A stretch of 64,000 bases of DNA from DATCJA01 sp963734635 (GTDB lineage: Bacteria > Acidobacteriota > Vicinamibacteria > Vicinamibacterales > UBA2999). This document shows positions 35,316 to 44,268 of the stretch, piece after piece; the first letter of the stretch is position 1, and every line of letters begins with the position of its first letter. A program made the translations under genes and the position numbers. The stretch is taken from positions 868,001-932,000 of the forward strand of contig CAVTIA010000003.1 in NCBI GenBank assembly GCA_963734635.1. Reading direction: 5' to 3'. The notes beneath the pieces were generated by a model. It did no database searches. It was not told the DNA's origin and worked only from the letters and a program-made list of their open reading frames with translations.

Positions 35316-36526
35316 CTTTCTTCCACCACCGGCGTGGGTTCGACAGGAGGATTCCGCTCTACCATGACACGGCGGACCACCACCGCAAGCGTCAACAGGA
35401 CCACGGCCGCCGTGAGGAAAACCGCCCGAATGCTATAGGACGCGACAAGACCGCTCACTACGGGGCTGATCGCGACTCCGCTCAACGAGGCACTCGTCAG
35501 AAAACCAAACCCCGTGGCGTGCACGTCCTGGGGAATGACGGCGCCTCCGGCGGCAAACGCGGTGGTGATGGAGGTGCCGAGGCACAGGCCAACCACGGCC
35601 AATGACGCGGCCAGCATCCAGATACTCGTCGACACTGTAAACGCGCCAAGCGCGGCCGCCGCGGTCACGACCGCCCAGATGATCACTACGCGCGGCGAAT
35701 GTCGCTTCAACACACGGCTCGAGAGCTGGTTACCGAAGGCGGCAGTCAACGCCAGGATCGAAAACAGGATTCCGGCGGCCACCGGGACGTCGGCCGGCGC
35801 ATACCCGAGCTCGCCAAGGTGTAGAGGCAGCACCGGGCCAAAGCTGCGATCGACGAGCTGGAGCGCGAAAAGGACGAGCATCACCAGGAGAAAGTTCTCG
35901 AACGCGAGGACCGATGCGAGCGGCGTCCGATTCCGCCCGGCGGCGGCCCGTGGAGGCCGCGGCGGCTCCTTGAACAGCATCGTAATCATGACCAGCGCGA
36001 CGAAATAAAACGCCGCCGCCACGAAAAACGAGTTACGGAGGCCAAAGAGGGGCGCCAGTACGCCGCCGATCACTGGTCCGATGGCGGGTCCCATGCGCTG
36101 GGCCGTCTGCACCGTTCCGATTGCTATCGCCATTTTCTCGCGCGGCGCTGAGAGAGCGGCCATCGACAGCGTCAATGGACCGTATCCGGCAAAAAATCCC
36201 TGGACAGCCCGAAGGGCAAACAGGTGCCAAGGCCTGGTGGCGTACGCCATCGCCGTCATCGCCACGATGAAGCTCACGAGCGATCGCTGTACGAGCAGCT
36301 TGTTGCCGAACCGGTCGCCTACACGACCCCAGAGCGGCGCGGTGAGCGCGGCAATCGCCGGTGATATGCCGAGCGTCACGCCGGTCCAGAGAGCGATTTC
36401 GCCGATGTCGGTAACGCCGAGCTGTCGGATATACAGAGGGAGGAATGGCATTACCAGCGTGAAGCCGGTAAAGCCCACAAACGCGGCTGCCGTGACGGCT
36501 GCCTGATTACGCTTCCAGGAGTGCAC
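35312..36526 (-). CDS. Major facilitator superfamily transporter (drug/metabolite exporter type)
   Basis: The 404-aa protein has twelve predicted membrane helices in two halves. The loop between helices 2 and 3 has the MFS motif PLWGRVGDRFGNKLLVQRS. A basic central loop (EPPRPPRAAAGRNR) separates the halves. GPAIGPVIGGVLAPLFGLRN resembles the antiporter motif C, indicating a proton-linked exporter of the DHA1 type. The substrate is unknown. It precedes glpX head-to-tail. Confidence 0.85.
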   Translation of the reverse strand: MHSWKRNQAAVTAAAFVGFTGFTLVMPFLPLYIRQLGVTDIGEIALWTGVTLGISPAIAALTAPLWGRVGDRFGNKLLVQRSLVSFIVAMTAMAYATRPWHLFALRAVQGFFAGYGPLTLSMAALSAPREKMAIAIGTVQTAQRMGPAIGPVIGGVLAPLFGLRNSFFVAAAFYFVALVMITMLFKEPPRPPRAAAGRNRTPLASVLAFENFLLVMLVLFALQLVDRSFGPVLPLHLGELGYAPADVPVAAGILFSILALTAAFGNQLSSRVLKRHSPRVVIIWAVVTAAAALGAFTVSTSIWMLAASLAVVGLCLGTSITTAFAAGGAVIPQDVHATGFGFLTSASLSGVAISPVVSGLVASYSIRAVFLTAAVVLLTLAVVVRRVMVERNPPVEPTPVVEES

Positions 36527-36534
36527 CCGCGAGC

Positions 36535-37587
36535 TCAGAACCGGATCTTGACATCTTTCGTCGGATTCACCCGTATGCTGTCGATGAACCGGATCTGGTG
36601 CTGGTAGGTCTGCATCACGAGCGAGGTGGTGCGTGTTCCGTCGCCGAAGAACCGCACGCCCCGCATCAGCGTCCCATCGGTGACACCTGTCGCGGCGAAG
36701 ATGATCCGTTCACCCGACGCCAGGTCCTTCGAACGATAGATGCGCTTCGGGTCGGTGATCCCCATCGCGCGGCAGCGCTCCTCGTCTTCCGGTTTGTTGA
36801 TGACGAGGCGCGCATAGATTTCGCCGTTCAGACACCGCATCGCGGCTGCCGTCAGCACGCCTTCGGGCGCGCCTCCGATGCCCATCACCGCGTGCACGCC
36901 GCTACCGACGACGGCGGCAGCGATACCTGCTGACAGATCGCCATCTCCGATCAACCTGATGCGCGCGCCGGTTGCGCGAATCTCGTCGATGAGGTCCTTG
37001 TGACGCGGCCGGTCGAGGACTATCACGACCAGGTCTTCGACGCGACGACCGAGCGCCTGTGCAATGGCGCGGAGATTGAACCGGACAGGCGCATCGAGAT
37101 CGACCACGTCCTTCGAGCTCGGTCCGACGACCAGCTTCTCCATGTAGATATCCGGCGCGTGCAGCAAGCCGCCGTGCTCGGAGGCCGCCAGAACGGCCAG
37201 GGCGTTGGGCGCCCCTGTGGCGCACAGGTTTGTCCCTTCGAGCGGGTCCACGGCGATATCTATCTGCGGATACCGGCGGCCGTTGTTCTCTCGGTGCGAC
37301 TGACCGACCTTTTCACCGATGTAAAGCATCGGTGCTTCGTCCCGCTCACCCTCGCCGATGACGATCGTGCCGTCGATAGGCACGGAGTCGAGCTCGTGGC
37401 GCATGGCCTCGACGGCCACCTGGTCGGACTTGTGCCGGTCGCCCTGCCCCATCGTCTGTGCACAGGCGATCGCCGCCTGTTCCACCACTCGAAGGAAGTC
37501 GAGCGAAAGGTCGAGATCCGTAAATTTGCGGCCGGTTGCGTCGTCAATCTCCGAATCTCTCGAGTCAGCCGCGCGCGTAAGCGTCAT
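36535..37587 (-). CDS. glpX: Class II fructose-1,6-bisphosphatase
   Basis: I choose the ATG at 37587, preceded by a GGGGAGA ribosome-binding site. The 350-aa gluconeogenic enzyme has IGEGERDEAPMLYIGEKVG (metal ligands), IDIAVDPLEGTNLCATGAPN and a GVHAVMGIGGAPEGVLTAAA block. Substrate and Mg/Mn binding by these motifs is established for GlpX. Intact. Confidence 0.92.
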   Translation of the reverse strand: MTLTRAADSRDSEIDDATGRKFTDLDLSLDFLRVVEQAAIACAQTMGQGDRHKSDQVAVEAMRHELDSVPIDGTIVIGEGERDEAPMLYIGEKVGQSHRENNGRRYPQIDIAVDPLEGTNLCATGAPNALAVLAASEHGGLLHAPDIYMEKLVVGPSSKDVVDLDAPVRFNLRAIAQALGRRVEDLVVIVLDRPRHKDLIDEIRATGARIRLIGDGDLSAGIAAAVVGSGVHAVMGIGGAPEGVLTAAAMRCLNGEIYARLVINKPEDEERCRAMGITDPKRIYRSKDLASGERIIFAATGVTDGTLMRGVRFFGDGTRTTSLVMQTYQHQIRFIDSIRVNPTKDVKIRF

Positions 37588-37604
37588 CTGGGGTCTCCCC
37601 TTCA

Positions 37605-37697
37605 GCAAGTCACAAAGCACAAGTCACAAAGCACCATCGATCATTGCGACGTGGAACTTGTGACTTGTGCCTTGTGACTTGAGCTTTGTGCCTTGCC
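37605..37697. repeat. Short-unit palindromic repeat block, family 1 (CAAGTCACAAAGCA units)
   Basis: The left arm (37605-37635) is built from CAAGTCACAAAGCA units and the right arm (37653-37697) from their reverse complements with variants. A perfect 12-bp dyad pairs 37617-37628 with 37659-37670. The block forms the glpX-acd spacer and runs into the 3' end of the acyl-CoA dehydrogenase gene. Confidence 0.6.
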
Positions 37698-38897
37698 CTC
37701 GTGCCAGGCCGGCAGCGTACAGCGTGTCGGCCGATCCGTCCGGTATCCAAGCAGGTAGTCCGCCTGCATGATCTTGTGGATCTCCCGCGTGCCCTCGTAG
37801 ATCACCGCGCCTTTGCAGTTGCGGTAGAAGCGTCCTACAGGATATTCGTCTGAGTAGCCGTTTGCCCCATGGATCTGGACGGCGTCGCCCGCCGCGCGTT
37901 CCGAGGCGACGGTGGAGAACCATTTGGCAAGTCCGGTCTCTTTTGTGTTGCGCTTCCCGACGTTCTTGAGCCACCCGGACCGGAGCCACAACAGACGTGC
38001 GGCCTCGTAGTCCGATTCCATCTGGGCAATCATCTCTTTCACGAGCTGATGTGAGCCGATCTCGACACCGAAGGCCTTTCGCGCCTTTGCGTATCGGACG
38101 CTGGCATCGCGACATGCGCGGATGAGGCCCGTCGCGCCAGCGGCGACAGTGTAGCGCCCTTGATCGAGGGCGAACATCGCGATCTTGAAGCCTTCGCCTT
38201 CCCGTCCGACCAGATTTTCCCGCGGCACCTCGACCTCGTCCATTTTGAAGAACCCGGTATTGCCGGCGAGAATTCCCCACTTCTCCTTGAGCGTGCCGCT
38301 CGAAAAGCCTTTGAAGGCGCGCTCGACGATGAAGGCGCTGAGGCCGGCAGGGTCACGGTCTCTCTTCTTATCGAGATCCGACCACGCGAACACCAGAAAC
38401 GAGTCGGCGACGTCGGCGAGCGAGATCCACATTTTTTCGCCAGTGAGGAAATAGCGATCGCCGCGCTTGATGGCCACACTCTGAATTCCGCGCGCGTCGC
38501 TGCCTGCCGACGGCTCGGTCAGGCCGTAGGACGCGATTCTGGCGCCCTGCGCCTGCGGAGCGAGGTATCGCCGCTTCTGGTCCTCCGTGCCCCATGCCAG
38601 CAGGGTGAGCGAATTCAGGCCCGCATGAACCGACATGATGACGCGGAGCGAGGTGTCGACGTATTCGAGTTCCTCGCACGCGAGGCCAAGGGATATGTAA
38701 TCCATCCCCGCGCCGCCGTACTCCACAGGCACCGAGATGCCGAGCAGTCCGAGTGACGCCATCTGGGTGAGAATCGAACGGTCGAAGTGGTGGGCTCGGT
38801 CGAGATCGTGGATGCGCGGCGCGACTTCCCTGGCTGCCCATTCACGAACCGACTGTTCCAGCAGCTTGTGATCGTCGCTAAGCTCGAAGTTGACCAT
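37641..38897 (-). CDS. Acyl-CoA dehydrogenase (glutaryl/short-chain type)
   Basis: The 418-aa flavoprotein oxidises an acyl-CoA in beta- or amino-acid oxidation. Seen: N-terminal helical domain, IASYGLTEPSAGSDARGIQS (FAD site), FLTGEKMWISLADVAD, and the catalytic Glu in VIYEGTREIHKIMQADYLLG. The order of conserved blocks is that of acyl-CoA dehydrogenases. Isovaleryl, butyryl or glutaryl specificity cannot be set. The last 20 or so residues (GKAQSSSHKAQVTSSTSQ) are read from the palindromic repeat and are probably a recent extension. Confidence 0.88.
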   Translation of the reverse strand: MVNFELSDDHKLLEQSVREWAAREVAPRIHDLDRAHHFDRSILTQMASLGLLGISVPVEYGGAGMDYISLGLACEELEYVDTSLRVIMSVHAGLNSLTLLAWGTEDQKRRYLAPQAQGARIASYGLTEPSAGSDARGIQSVAIKRGDRYFLTGEKMWISLADVADSFLVFAWSDLDKKRDRDPAGLSAFIVERAFKGFSSGTLKEKWGILAGNTGFFKMDEVEVPRENLVGREGEGFKIAMFALDQGRYTVAAGATGLIRACRDASVRYAKARKAFGVEIGSHQLVKEMIAQMESDYEAARLLWLRSGWLKNVGKRNTKETGLAKWFSTVASERAAGDAVQIHGANGYSDEYPVGRFYRNCKGAVIYEGTREIHKIMQADYLLGYRTDRPTRCTLPAWHEGKAQSSSHKAQVTSSTSQ

Positions 38898-38957
38898 CCC
38901 CCGAAACGTACCACATTGTTGGTGCGCCTCGGCGGGCCGTAAAAGGCCCCAAGCACC

Positions 38958-39761
38958 TTAGGCACCCTGATGCAGTTTCGAGATCGTAATCTTTGCGCCC
39001 CGCCCGAGCGCCAGCCGTTCGGCCGCACTGCCGCCGTTGGCGGCGATCTCGAGGTGCTCCGAGCTGCCGAACAAGGCACAGAGCGCGCCTGGATCAGCGT
39101 CGGCATATGTCATGACGACCTTCCCCACCGTGGCCGTGCCTGCAACGATTTCAATGCGCTCGGCGTTCATAAAGCGGTCGAAAGTTCGCCGGTCGATGTT
39201 CGTGACGAGATTGCCGAAACGATCGACGCGCACCACTTCCCCGATCATCTGCGCATCCATGACTATCGGCTCCGGGACATCCAGCGTTTGCCAGTCGTTC
39301 AGCGTCCGCCCAAACGCGGAGAGCTCGATTCCCTTGGCCAGCCATGCCGCCGCAGGTCCAAAGCGGTCCCGTCCTTCGAACGTCCGGCTGACGGTTGGCC
39401 GGGCGTATTGCCGCTCCATGAGCTCTACGACGCGTGTGGGTGGTGTCTCTTTGAAGACCAGCGTCAAGATGCCGTTATCGGGTGCCACGAACCGGTAGCC
39501 CCCCGCCTCGGCGGCCATCGGCCGCCGGGCGGACCCAACACCCGGGTCGACCACCACGACGAAGACCGTCCCGGGGGGAAAGTACTTGTACGCGGCAGCC
39601 AATTCGAGGGCGCCGGCCATGACATCGTGCGGGGGGATCTCGTGGGTGATGTCCACGCACGCGGCTTCGGGGCAAATGCCTAATACAACACCCTTTACAG
39701 TGCCCGCGTAGTGGTCCTTCGTGCCGAAATCGGTCAGAAATGCGATGACCGGGCGCCCCAT
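38958..39761 (-). CDS. SAM hydroxide adenosyltransferase (DUF62 family)
   Basis: The 267-aa protein starts IAFLTDFGTKDHYAGTVKGV and contains VVVVDPGVGSARRPMAAEAG, APDNGILTLVF and DRFGNLVTNID, the conserved motifs of the DUF62 family. It hydrolyses S-adenosylmethionine to adenosine and methionine. The family also includes fluorinases and chlorinases, but nothing here marks a halogenase. Intact. Its role in the cell is unclear. Confidence 0.85.
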   Translation of the reverse strand: MGRPVIAFLTDFGTKDHYAGTVKGVVLGICPEAACVDITHEIPPHDVMAGALELAAAYKYFPPGTVFVVVVDPGVGSARRPMAAEAGGYRFVAPDNGILTLVFKETPPTRVVELMERQYARPTVSRTFEGRDRFGPAAAWLAKGIELSAFGRTLNDWQTLDVPEPIVMDAQMIGEVVRVDRFGNLVTNIDRRTFDRFMNAERIEIVAGTATVGKVVMTYADADPGALCALFGSSEHLEIAANGGSAAERLALGRGAKITISKLHQGA

Positions 39762-39774
39762 CGGCGGCTGCGAT

Positions 39775-40443
39775 TCAGTGCGCCGGGGAAGGCGCCGCAG
39801 GCGTCTGGGCCGCCGCCGGCTTGCGGAAGAGCACCTCGCGCAGATTGTTCTTGAGGAGAACGTTCTCGGTGATCCGAAGTGGTTCGAGCAGCCGTTGGAT
39901 GTCCCGGTTGAGCAACGGACGCTCTTTGGCGCGCGCGGCCGCGTACGACCGGTACTGAAAGTGCGTCCGGTCGACGACCACGTGCTTGGTGTATGTGGGC
40001 CGCGGGACCGACCGGGGATCAGCTGTGCTGAAAAAGGCCAGCAGCAACCCTTCGGGTCGAAGGACGCGCTTCAGCTGGCGTGCGAGGCGTTCCGCGGCCG
40101 TCCGGTCCAGAAAGTCGAAGATGTCCCAGCACAGAATCCCGTCGATCGTCTCGGTCTCGTACGGAAAGCGCGTGTCGAAGAAGGCCGCAAGCTGATCGAG
40201 CTTGCCCTCGGTGACATGCCGATCGATGTCCTTGGGGAGATCCTCGAGGCAGATTTTGCAGCTGATCTCTTCGCGGAAAAAGGTGACATTGGAGCCGACG
40301 ACCGGCCCGAGATCCAGCAGCACTGGTTCCGCACGGCCGCTCAGCCCTGCCAGGAACTTCTCCAGCACCCTGGTCGGCTGCACGGGCCCTACAGTCTCTT
40401 GATCGTCCTTGCGACGTCGGGGAAAAAGATCGGAAAGTCCCAC
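39775..40443 (-). CDS. Class I SAM-dependent methyltransferase
   Basis: I take the GTG at 40443, since the further 24 codons to 40515 are read from a palindromic repeat. The 222-aa product has an LLDLGPVVGSNVTFF motif I, DGILCWDIFDFLDR (motif II region) and VLRPEGLLLAFFSTAD (motif III). The C-terminal tail is Ala/Pro-rich. The substrate is unknown. It lies next to the bactofilin gene on the same strand. Confidence 0.75.
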   Translation of the reverse strand: MGLSDLFPRRRKDDQETVGPVQPTRVLEKFLAGLSGRAEPVLLDLGPVVGSNVTFFREEISCKICLEDLPKDIDRHVTEGKLDQLAAFFDTRFPYETETIDGILCWDIFDFLDRTAAERLARQLKRVLRPEGLLLAFFSTADPRSVPRPTYTKHVVVDRTHFQYRSYAAARAKERPLLNRDIQRLLEPLRITENVLLKNNLREVLFRKPAAAQTPAAPSPAH

Positions 40444-40445
40444 AG

Positions 40446-40548
40446 GCGATTTGTGATCCGCAATTCCTGATTGGTGATTAGCGATCGTCGATTTGTGGTC
40501 GCCTCCCGCAGCCAATCACGGGCCGCAAATCACAAATCGCTAATCACC
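40446..40548. repeat. Short-unit palindromic repeat block, family 2 (AATCACAAATCGC units)
   Basis: GCGATTTGTGAT (40446-40457) pairs perfectly with ATCACAAATCGC (40529-40540), and GGTGATTAGCG (40473-40483) pairs with CGCTAATCACC (40538-40548). The whole spacer between the methyltransferase and bactofilin genes is made of such units. Confidence 0.6.
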
Positions 40549-40567
40549 ATGAATGACGAGTGCCCGA

Positions 40568-41113
40568 CTATCGGGCGGCCGGTTGTGCAACCTGTGCCGC
40601 AGGAGCCTGCGGGGCCACCGAGGCGCCCGATCGCTGCGGCTGTGAGCCCTGCTGCTGCGGCTGCGCGGCGCGACGCTGCATGTCCACGCTGCCCCGGAAA
40701 TGGGCACCGTCGGCAATGGCTACCCGCGGCGCGATGATGTCGCCATCGACCGAACCGCCGTCGCGGATCTCTACCTTGTCAGTGGCTGTTACGTTGCCAT
40801 TGACCTCACCCAGAACGATCAGCGCCTTGGCGAAGACCTGCGCCTTGATTTTGCCGTTCGGCCCGATCGTCAGGACATGGTCCTTCAACTCGATTTTGCC
40901 CTCGACCTGTCCCTCGATCGTCAAATCCTCGCTGCCGTTCAACTCGCCCTTGATAACCACTGACTTGCCAATATTCACAACGTCCCTCCCGGTCTGTTGC
41001 CGCGGTTCGGGCTGCGATGTCGACGAACTGGATTGACTGCTTTGGACGGTCGGCCCGGTAGAGGTTGCCTGGCCGCTCGTCGTCGGCTTCACCGCTTCAT
41101 CGCGCTTCCACAT
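40568..41113 (-). CDS. Bactofilin family cytoskeletal protein
   Basis: The ATG at 41113 is preceded by GGAGGACGTAC, so it is preferred to the longer frame at 41131. The 181-aa protein has a Ser/Gln/Thr-rich N-terminal tail to about residue 50. Next comes a right-handed beta-helix core of short repeats (VNIGKSVVIKGELNGSEDLT, IEGQVEGKIEL, VLGEVNGNVTATDKVEI), then a Gln/Ala/Pro-rich C-terminal tail. Bactofilins polymerise without nucleotide and organise cell shape or wall enzymes at the inner membrane. Intact. Confidence 0.9.
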   Translation of the reverse strand: MWKRDEAVKPTTSGQATSTGPTVQSSQSSSSTSQPEPRQQTGRDVVNIGKSVVIKGELNGSEDLTIEGQVEGKIELKDHVLTIGPNGKIKAQVFAKALIVLGEVNGNVTATDKVEIRDGGSVDGDIIAPRVAIADGAHFRGSVDMQRRAAQPQQQGSQPQRSGASVAPQAPAAQVAQPAAR

Positions 41114-41280
41114 GTACGTCCTCCGCCCCATAAAAGGGTCGTTAGCGGCCCGTCACGATCCAAGAAGGCGGACGGCCTGGGCGAGAGCCCACAGAGTATA
41201 TCGGCGCGAAGAAATTATTGTCTAGGCGTTTTATTGCTGAGACTTAGCGCGGATGCTACGATGCCGAAAGAAGGTCTCAC

Positions 41281-42447
41281 ATGCAGCGGGTGTACCTCGA
41301 TCACAACGCGACGACGCCTGTCCATCCCGCCGTGGTGGACGCGATGACGAAGGCCCTCCGGGAGGACTTCGGCAATCCGTCGAGCGTCCACCATTTCGGG
41401 CAGCGGGCCAAAGCTGCTATGGACCAGGCCCGGAGCGCGGTGGCGTCCCTCATCGGCGCGGACCCGTCGGAGGTTGTCTTCACGAGCGGTGGGACAGAAA
41501 GCGACAACTTCGCCATCCGCGGCGCCGCCGAGGCGCTCGATGCCACCCGCCGGCGCCATCTCATTGCGACGACAATCGAGCACGAGGCCGTCCTGAATAC
41601 CCTGAAGGCGCTGGCCAGGCGCGGGCGGCCGACCACTCTCCTTCGCGTGGACGGCACGGGCATCGTGGCACCAGATGCGCTCAAGGAGGCGCTGACAGAC
41701 GACACAGCCGTCGTATCGGTCATGCACGCCAATAACGAGATCGGTACGATTCAGCCGATTTTGGAATTGGCCCGAATTGCACACGACCGTGGTGCACTGT
41801 TCCACAGCGACGCCGTGCAGACGGCGGGTAAGGTGACCGTCGATGTCAAGGCGCTCGACGTCGACCTGCTGTCCATTTCGGCCCATAAGTTCTACGGACC
41901 GAAAGGTGTGGGCGCGCTCTGGATCCGGCGGGGGCTGCGTCTGTTGCCGGTGCTGACCGGAGGCAAGCACGAGCGGAGCCGCCGGGCGGGGACGGAGAAC
42001 GTTGCTGGCATTGTGGGCATGGGCGTGGCTGCGACCATGGCGGCCGCGAAGATCGACGAAGAAGCGAAGCGGATATCCGCGCTTCGCGACCTTCTGGAGG
42101 AAGGCGTGCTGCGTGCCGTTCCGGGCACAACTGTGAATGGCGCGCGGTCGCCAAGAGTGCCCAATACCACGAACATCAGCTTCGATCGGATCGAGGCCGA
42201 ATCGCTGCTGATTGCCCTCGACCTCGAAGGGGTGGCGGTCTCGACGGGATCGGCATGTTCGTCGGGCACACTGGAGCCGTCGCATGTGCTCAAGGCGATG
42301 GGATTTCCGCCGCACCGAACCCAGAACTCCATTCGGTTCAGCCTGGGGACGGCAAATACCGAAGCCGAGGTCGATCGGGTCGTCGCCATTCTTCCGGGGA
42401 TCGTCGACAAGCTGCGGAGTCTGACACGCGTCCCAGCCCGAGCATGA
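41281..42447 (+). CDS. Cysteine desulfurase (NifS/IscS type)
   Basis: The PLP enzyme takes sulfur from cysteine for Fe-S clusters and tRNA thiolation. The 388-aa product has the PLP lysine at 203 (SAHKFYGPKG), SGGTESDN near residue 70, and the persulfide Cys326 in STGSACSSGTLEPSHVL, with the short catalytic loop typical of NifS/IscS. The gene just downstream on the same strand is mnmA, a natural sulfur acceptor partner. AAGAAGG precedes the start. A weak promoter (TTGCTG, 17 bases, TACGAT) ends at 41262. Confidence 0.92.
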   Translation: MQRVYLDHNATTPVHPAVVDAMTKALREDFGNPSSVHHFGQRAKAAMDQARSAVASLIGADPSEVVFTSGGTESDNFAIRGAAEALDATRRRHLIATTIEHEAVLNTLKALARRGRPTTLLRVDGTGIVAPDALKEALTDDTAVVSVMHANNEIGTIQPILELARIAHDRGALFHSDAVQTAGKVTVDVKALDVDLLSISAHKFYGPKGVGALWIRRGLRLLPVLTGGKHERSRRAGTENVAGIVGMGVAATMAAAKIDEEAKRISALRDLLEEGVLRAVPGTTVNGARSPRVPNTTNISFDRIEAESLLIALDLEGVAVSTGSACSSGTLEPSHVLKAMGFPPHRTQNSIRFSLGTANTEAEVDRVVAILPGIVDKLRSLTRVPARA

Positions 42448-42500
42448 CGGGCCGAACGATCCGAATGTCCGGAATAGCCCCGAACGAGCCTATAACGATT

Positions 42501-42570
42501 TCATGACCGCCGTGTCCGGCTCCAGCCGGACCTGAGGTCCGCCTGAAGGCGGACACTACGTCGGTCATGA
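42501..42570. repeat. REPIN-like element: two hairpins inside a longer dyad
   Basis: Hairpin 1 is GTCCGGC-TCCA-GCCGGAC (42514-42531). Hairpin 2 is GTCCGCC-TGAA-GGCGGAC (42537-42554). The flanks TCATGACC (42501-42508) and GGTCATGA (42563-42570) pair, and GTGTCC pairs with GGACAC, closing a three-way junction. This is the geometry of paired REP sequences. It lies between the desulfurase and mnmA genes. Confidence 0.7.
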
Positions 42571-42599
42571 ACCGCTTCGGGTGATTTGATGATTAGGTT

Positions 42600-43658
42600 A
42601 TGCGCATTGTCGTAGCGATGTCCGGCGGCGTCGATTCGTCAGTCGCCGCGGCTCTGCTCACCGAGCAGGGTCATGACGTCATCGGTTTGTCGATGCAGCT
42701 CTACGATCACAGCGATGGCCGAACGTTCGGAAGCTGCTGCACGCTGGATGATCTGCACGATGCGCGGCGGGTTGCTGCCAGTCTCGGCATCCCGCACTAC
42801 ATCCTCAACTTCGAGCGGCAGTTCCGAGACTCTGTCATCTCCAACTTCGTGCAGGAGTACGCCTCCGGACGGACGCCGCTTCCCTGCGCCCACTGCAATA
42901 GCGACCTGAAGTTTTCGACGCTGCTCGAGCGGGCCCGAGGGCTTGGGGCGGATCGGATCGCGACGGGACATTACGCACGCGTGGAGCAGACACCGCCGGG
43001 CCGCTGGCTTCTGAAGCGGAGCGCCGACTCGGGGAAGGATCAGTCGTACTTCCTGTTTTCGCTGACGCAGGAACAGCTCGAGCGCGCGAGTTTTCCTGTC
43101 GGCGCGCTCACGAAGGATCAGGTGCGCGCCCGGGCGCGTAGGCTTCGACTGCCGGTCGCCGACAAGCCCGACAGTCAGGAAATCTGCTTCGTGCCCTCGG
43201 GCGACTACGCCGAATTCATCGAGCGGGATCGACCCGCAGCCGTCAAGGCGGGCCCAATCAGGGATCAGGATGGGCACGTCCTCGGCGGCCATTCCGGTGT
43301 TCACCGATTCACCGTCGGGCAGCGGAAGGGTCTGGGCGTTGCCGCTGGTGTTCCTTTGTACGTGCTCAGGATCGATGCCGAGTCCGGCAGCGTAACCGTC
43401 GGTCCTCGAGCCGCCCTGGAACGCACGACGCTCTACGCCTCCGGCGTGAACTGGATTTCGATCGAGCCACCAGCGGCATGGGTCCCGGTGTCGGCACAGA
43501 TTCGCCACCGACATCACCCCTCACCGGGACGCGTCCGCGCGCTCGAGAACGGCCGCGCCGAGTTCGCATTCGATGCGCCGCAGTCGGCAGTTACTCCCGG
43601 CCAGGCGGTCGTCTTCTACGACGGCGACATCGTCGTTGGAGGCGGCTGGATAGACTAG
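42600..43658 (+). CDS. mnmA: tRNA-specific 2-thiouridylase MnmA
   Basis: It thiolates U34 of tRNA-Lys, -Glu and -Gln. The PP-loop SGGVDSS is at residues 8-14. The catalytic cysteine is Cys96 (TPLPCAHCN) and the partner Cys196 (SQEICFVPSGDY). The conserved GKDQSYFLFSL and C-terminal GYRRGQG-like HRFTVGQRKGLGV blocks are present. At 352 aa it is complete. Sulfur probably comes from the upstream cysteine desulfurase through carriers. Confidence 0.93.
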   Translation: MRIVVAMSGGVDSSVAAALLTEQGHDVIGLSMQLYDHSDGRTFGSCCTLDDLHDARRVAASLGIPHYILNFERQFRDSVISNFVQEYASGRTPLPCAHCNSDLKFSTLLERARGLGADRIATGHYARVEQTPPGRWLLKRSADSGKDQSYFLFSLTQEQLERASFPVGALTKDQVRARARRLRLPVADKPDSQEICFVPSGDYAEFIERDRPAAVKAGPIRDQDGHVLGGHSGVHRFTVGQRKGLGVAAGVPLYVLRIDAESGSVTVGPRAALERTTLYASGVNWISIEPPAAWVPVSAQIRHRHHPSPGRVRALENGRAEFAFDAPQSAVTPGQAVVFYDGDIVVGGGWID

Positions 43659-43722
43659 CCATCGTCTTGTTTCGATTTCACGAAATTGCACAGATGGCAG
43701 TCGGGTTGCTACGACCGCGCGC

Positions 43723-44268
43723 ATGACTCGACATTTCCAACTCATCTGTATGCTGGCGCTACTCGCCGGGAACGTTTTACCCGCTTCCGCACAGACTCCC
43801 GAAGACGGACAGCTCGCCGCGGGTGGTGACATTGGTGCGTTTTTCCCCGACGACGAGTTCGAGAACTCCCTCACCTTGGATGCCGTTGGCGAGTACTACA
43901 TCACGCCGCGCTTCAGCGGTCGCGCGATGCTGGCCTGGACAAGTCCCGGCGCCACTGGCTTTACAGAAGATCACTACCGTCAGGTCAGGCTTGTGTTCAA
44001 CGGGGTCTACAACTGGGAAAGGGGCGTGTGGCACCCGTACGCGACGGCTGGCGCCGGTTTTTATTTCGTGCGGTTACTTCGGGAAGGCCGGCCGGACCCT
44101 GAGGGCGAAACGCGCGGCGGCCTGAATATCGGCGGTGGTGTCGAGTATTTCCTGAACAATCAGACCACGGTCAAGGGCGAGCTTCGATGGGATGTAGTCA
44201 GTGATCCGCCCGGGCTGCCCGACGCCACTGGCGTCTCGCTCACGTTCGGGATGAAGCGCTACTTCTGA
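43723..44268 (+). CDS. Outer-membrane beta-barrel protein
   Basis: The 181-aa product has a Sec signal (hydrophobic residues 8-22, ASAQTP cleavage). A series of amphipathic strands follows (LTLDAVGEYYITPRFSGRAM, HPYATAGAGFYFVRLL, LNIGGGVEYFLNNQTTVKGE) and a terminal aromatic (GMKRYF). This matches small OmpA/OmpW-like eight-stranded barrels. It probably sits in the outer membrane. The function is unknown. Confidence 0.75.
   Translation: MTRHFQLICMLALLAGNVLPASAQTPEDGQLAAGGDIGAFFPDDEFENSLTLDAVGEYYITPRFSGRAMLAWTSPGATGFTEDHYRQVRLVFNGVYNWERGVWHPYATAGAGFYFVRLLREGRPDPEGETRGGLNIGGGVEYFLNNQTTVKGELRWDVVSDPPGLPDATGVSLTFGMKRYF

Noticed and set aside
37605..37697. Possible CRISPR array
   Set aside because: Units are contiguous and face both directions with no spacers of constant length. 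No cas genes in the window.
41215..42315. Minus-strand open frame of 366 codons
   Set aside because: Antisense shadow of the cysteine desulfurase gene.
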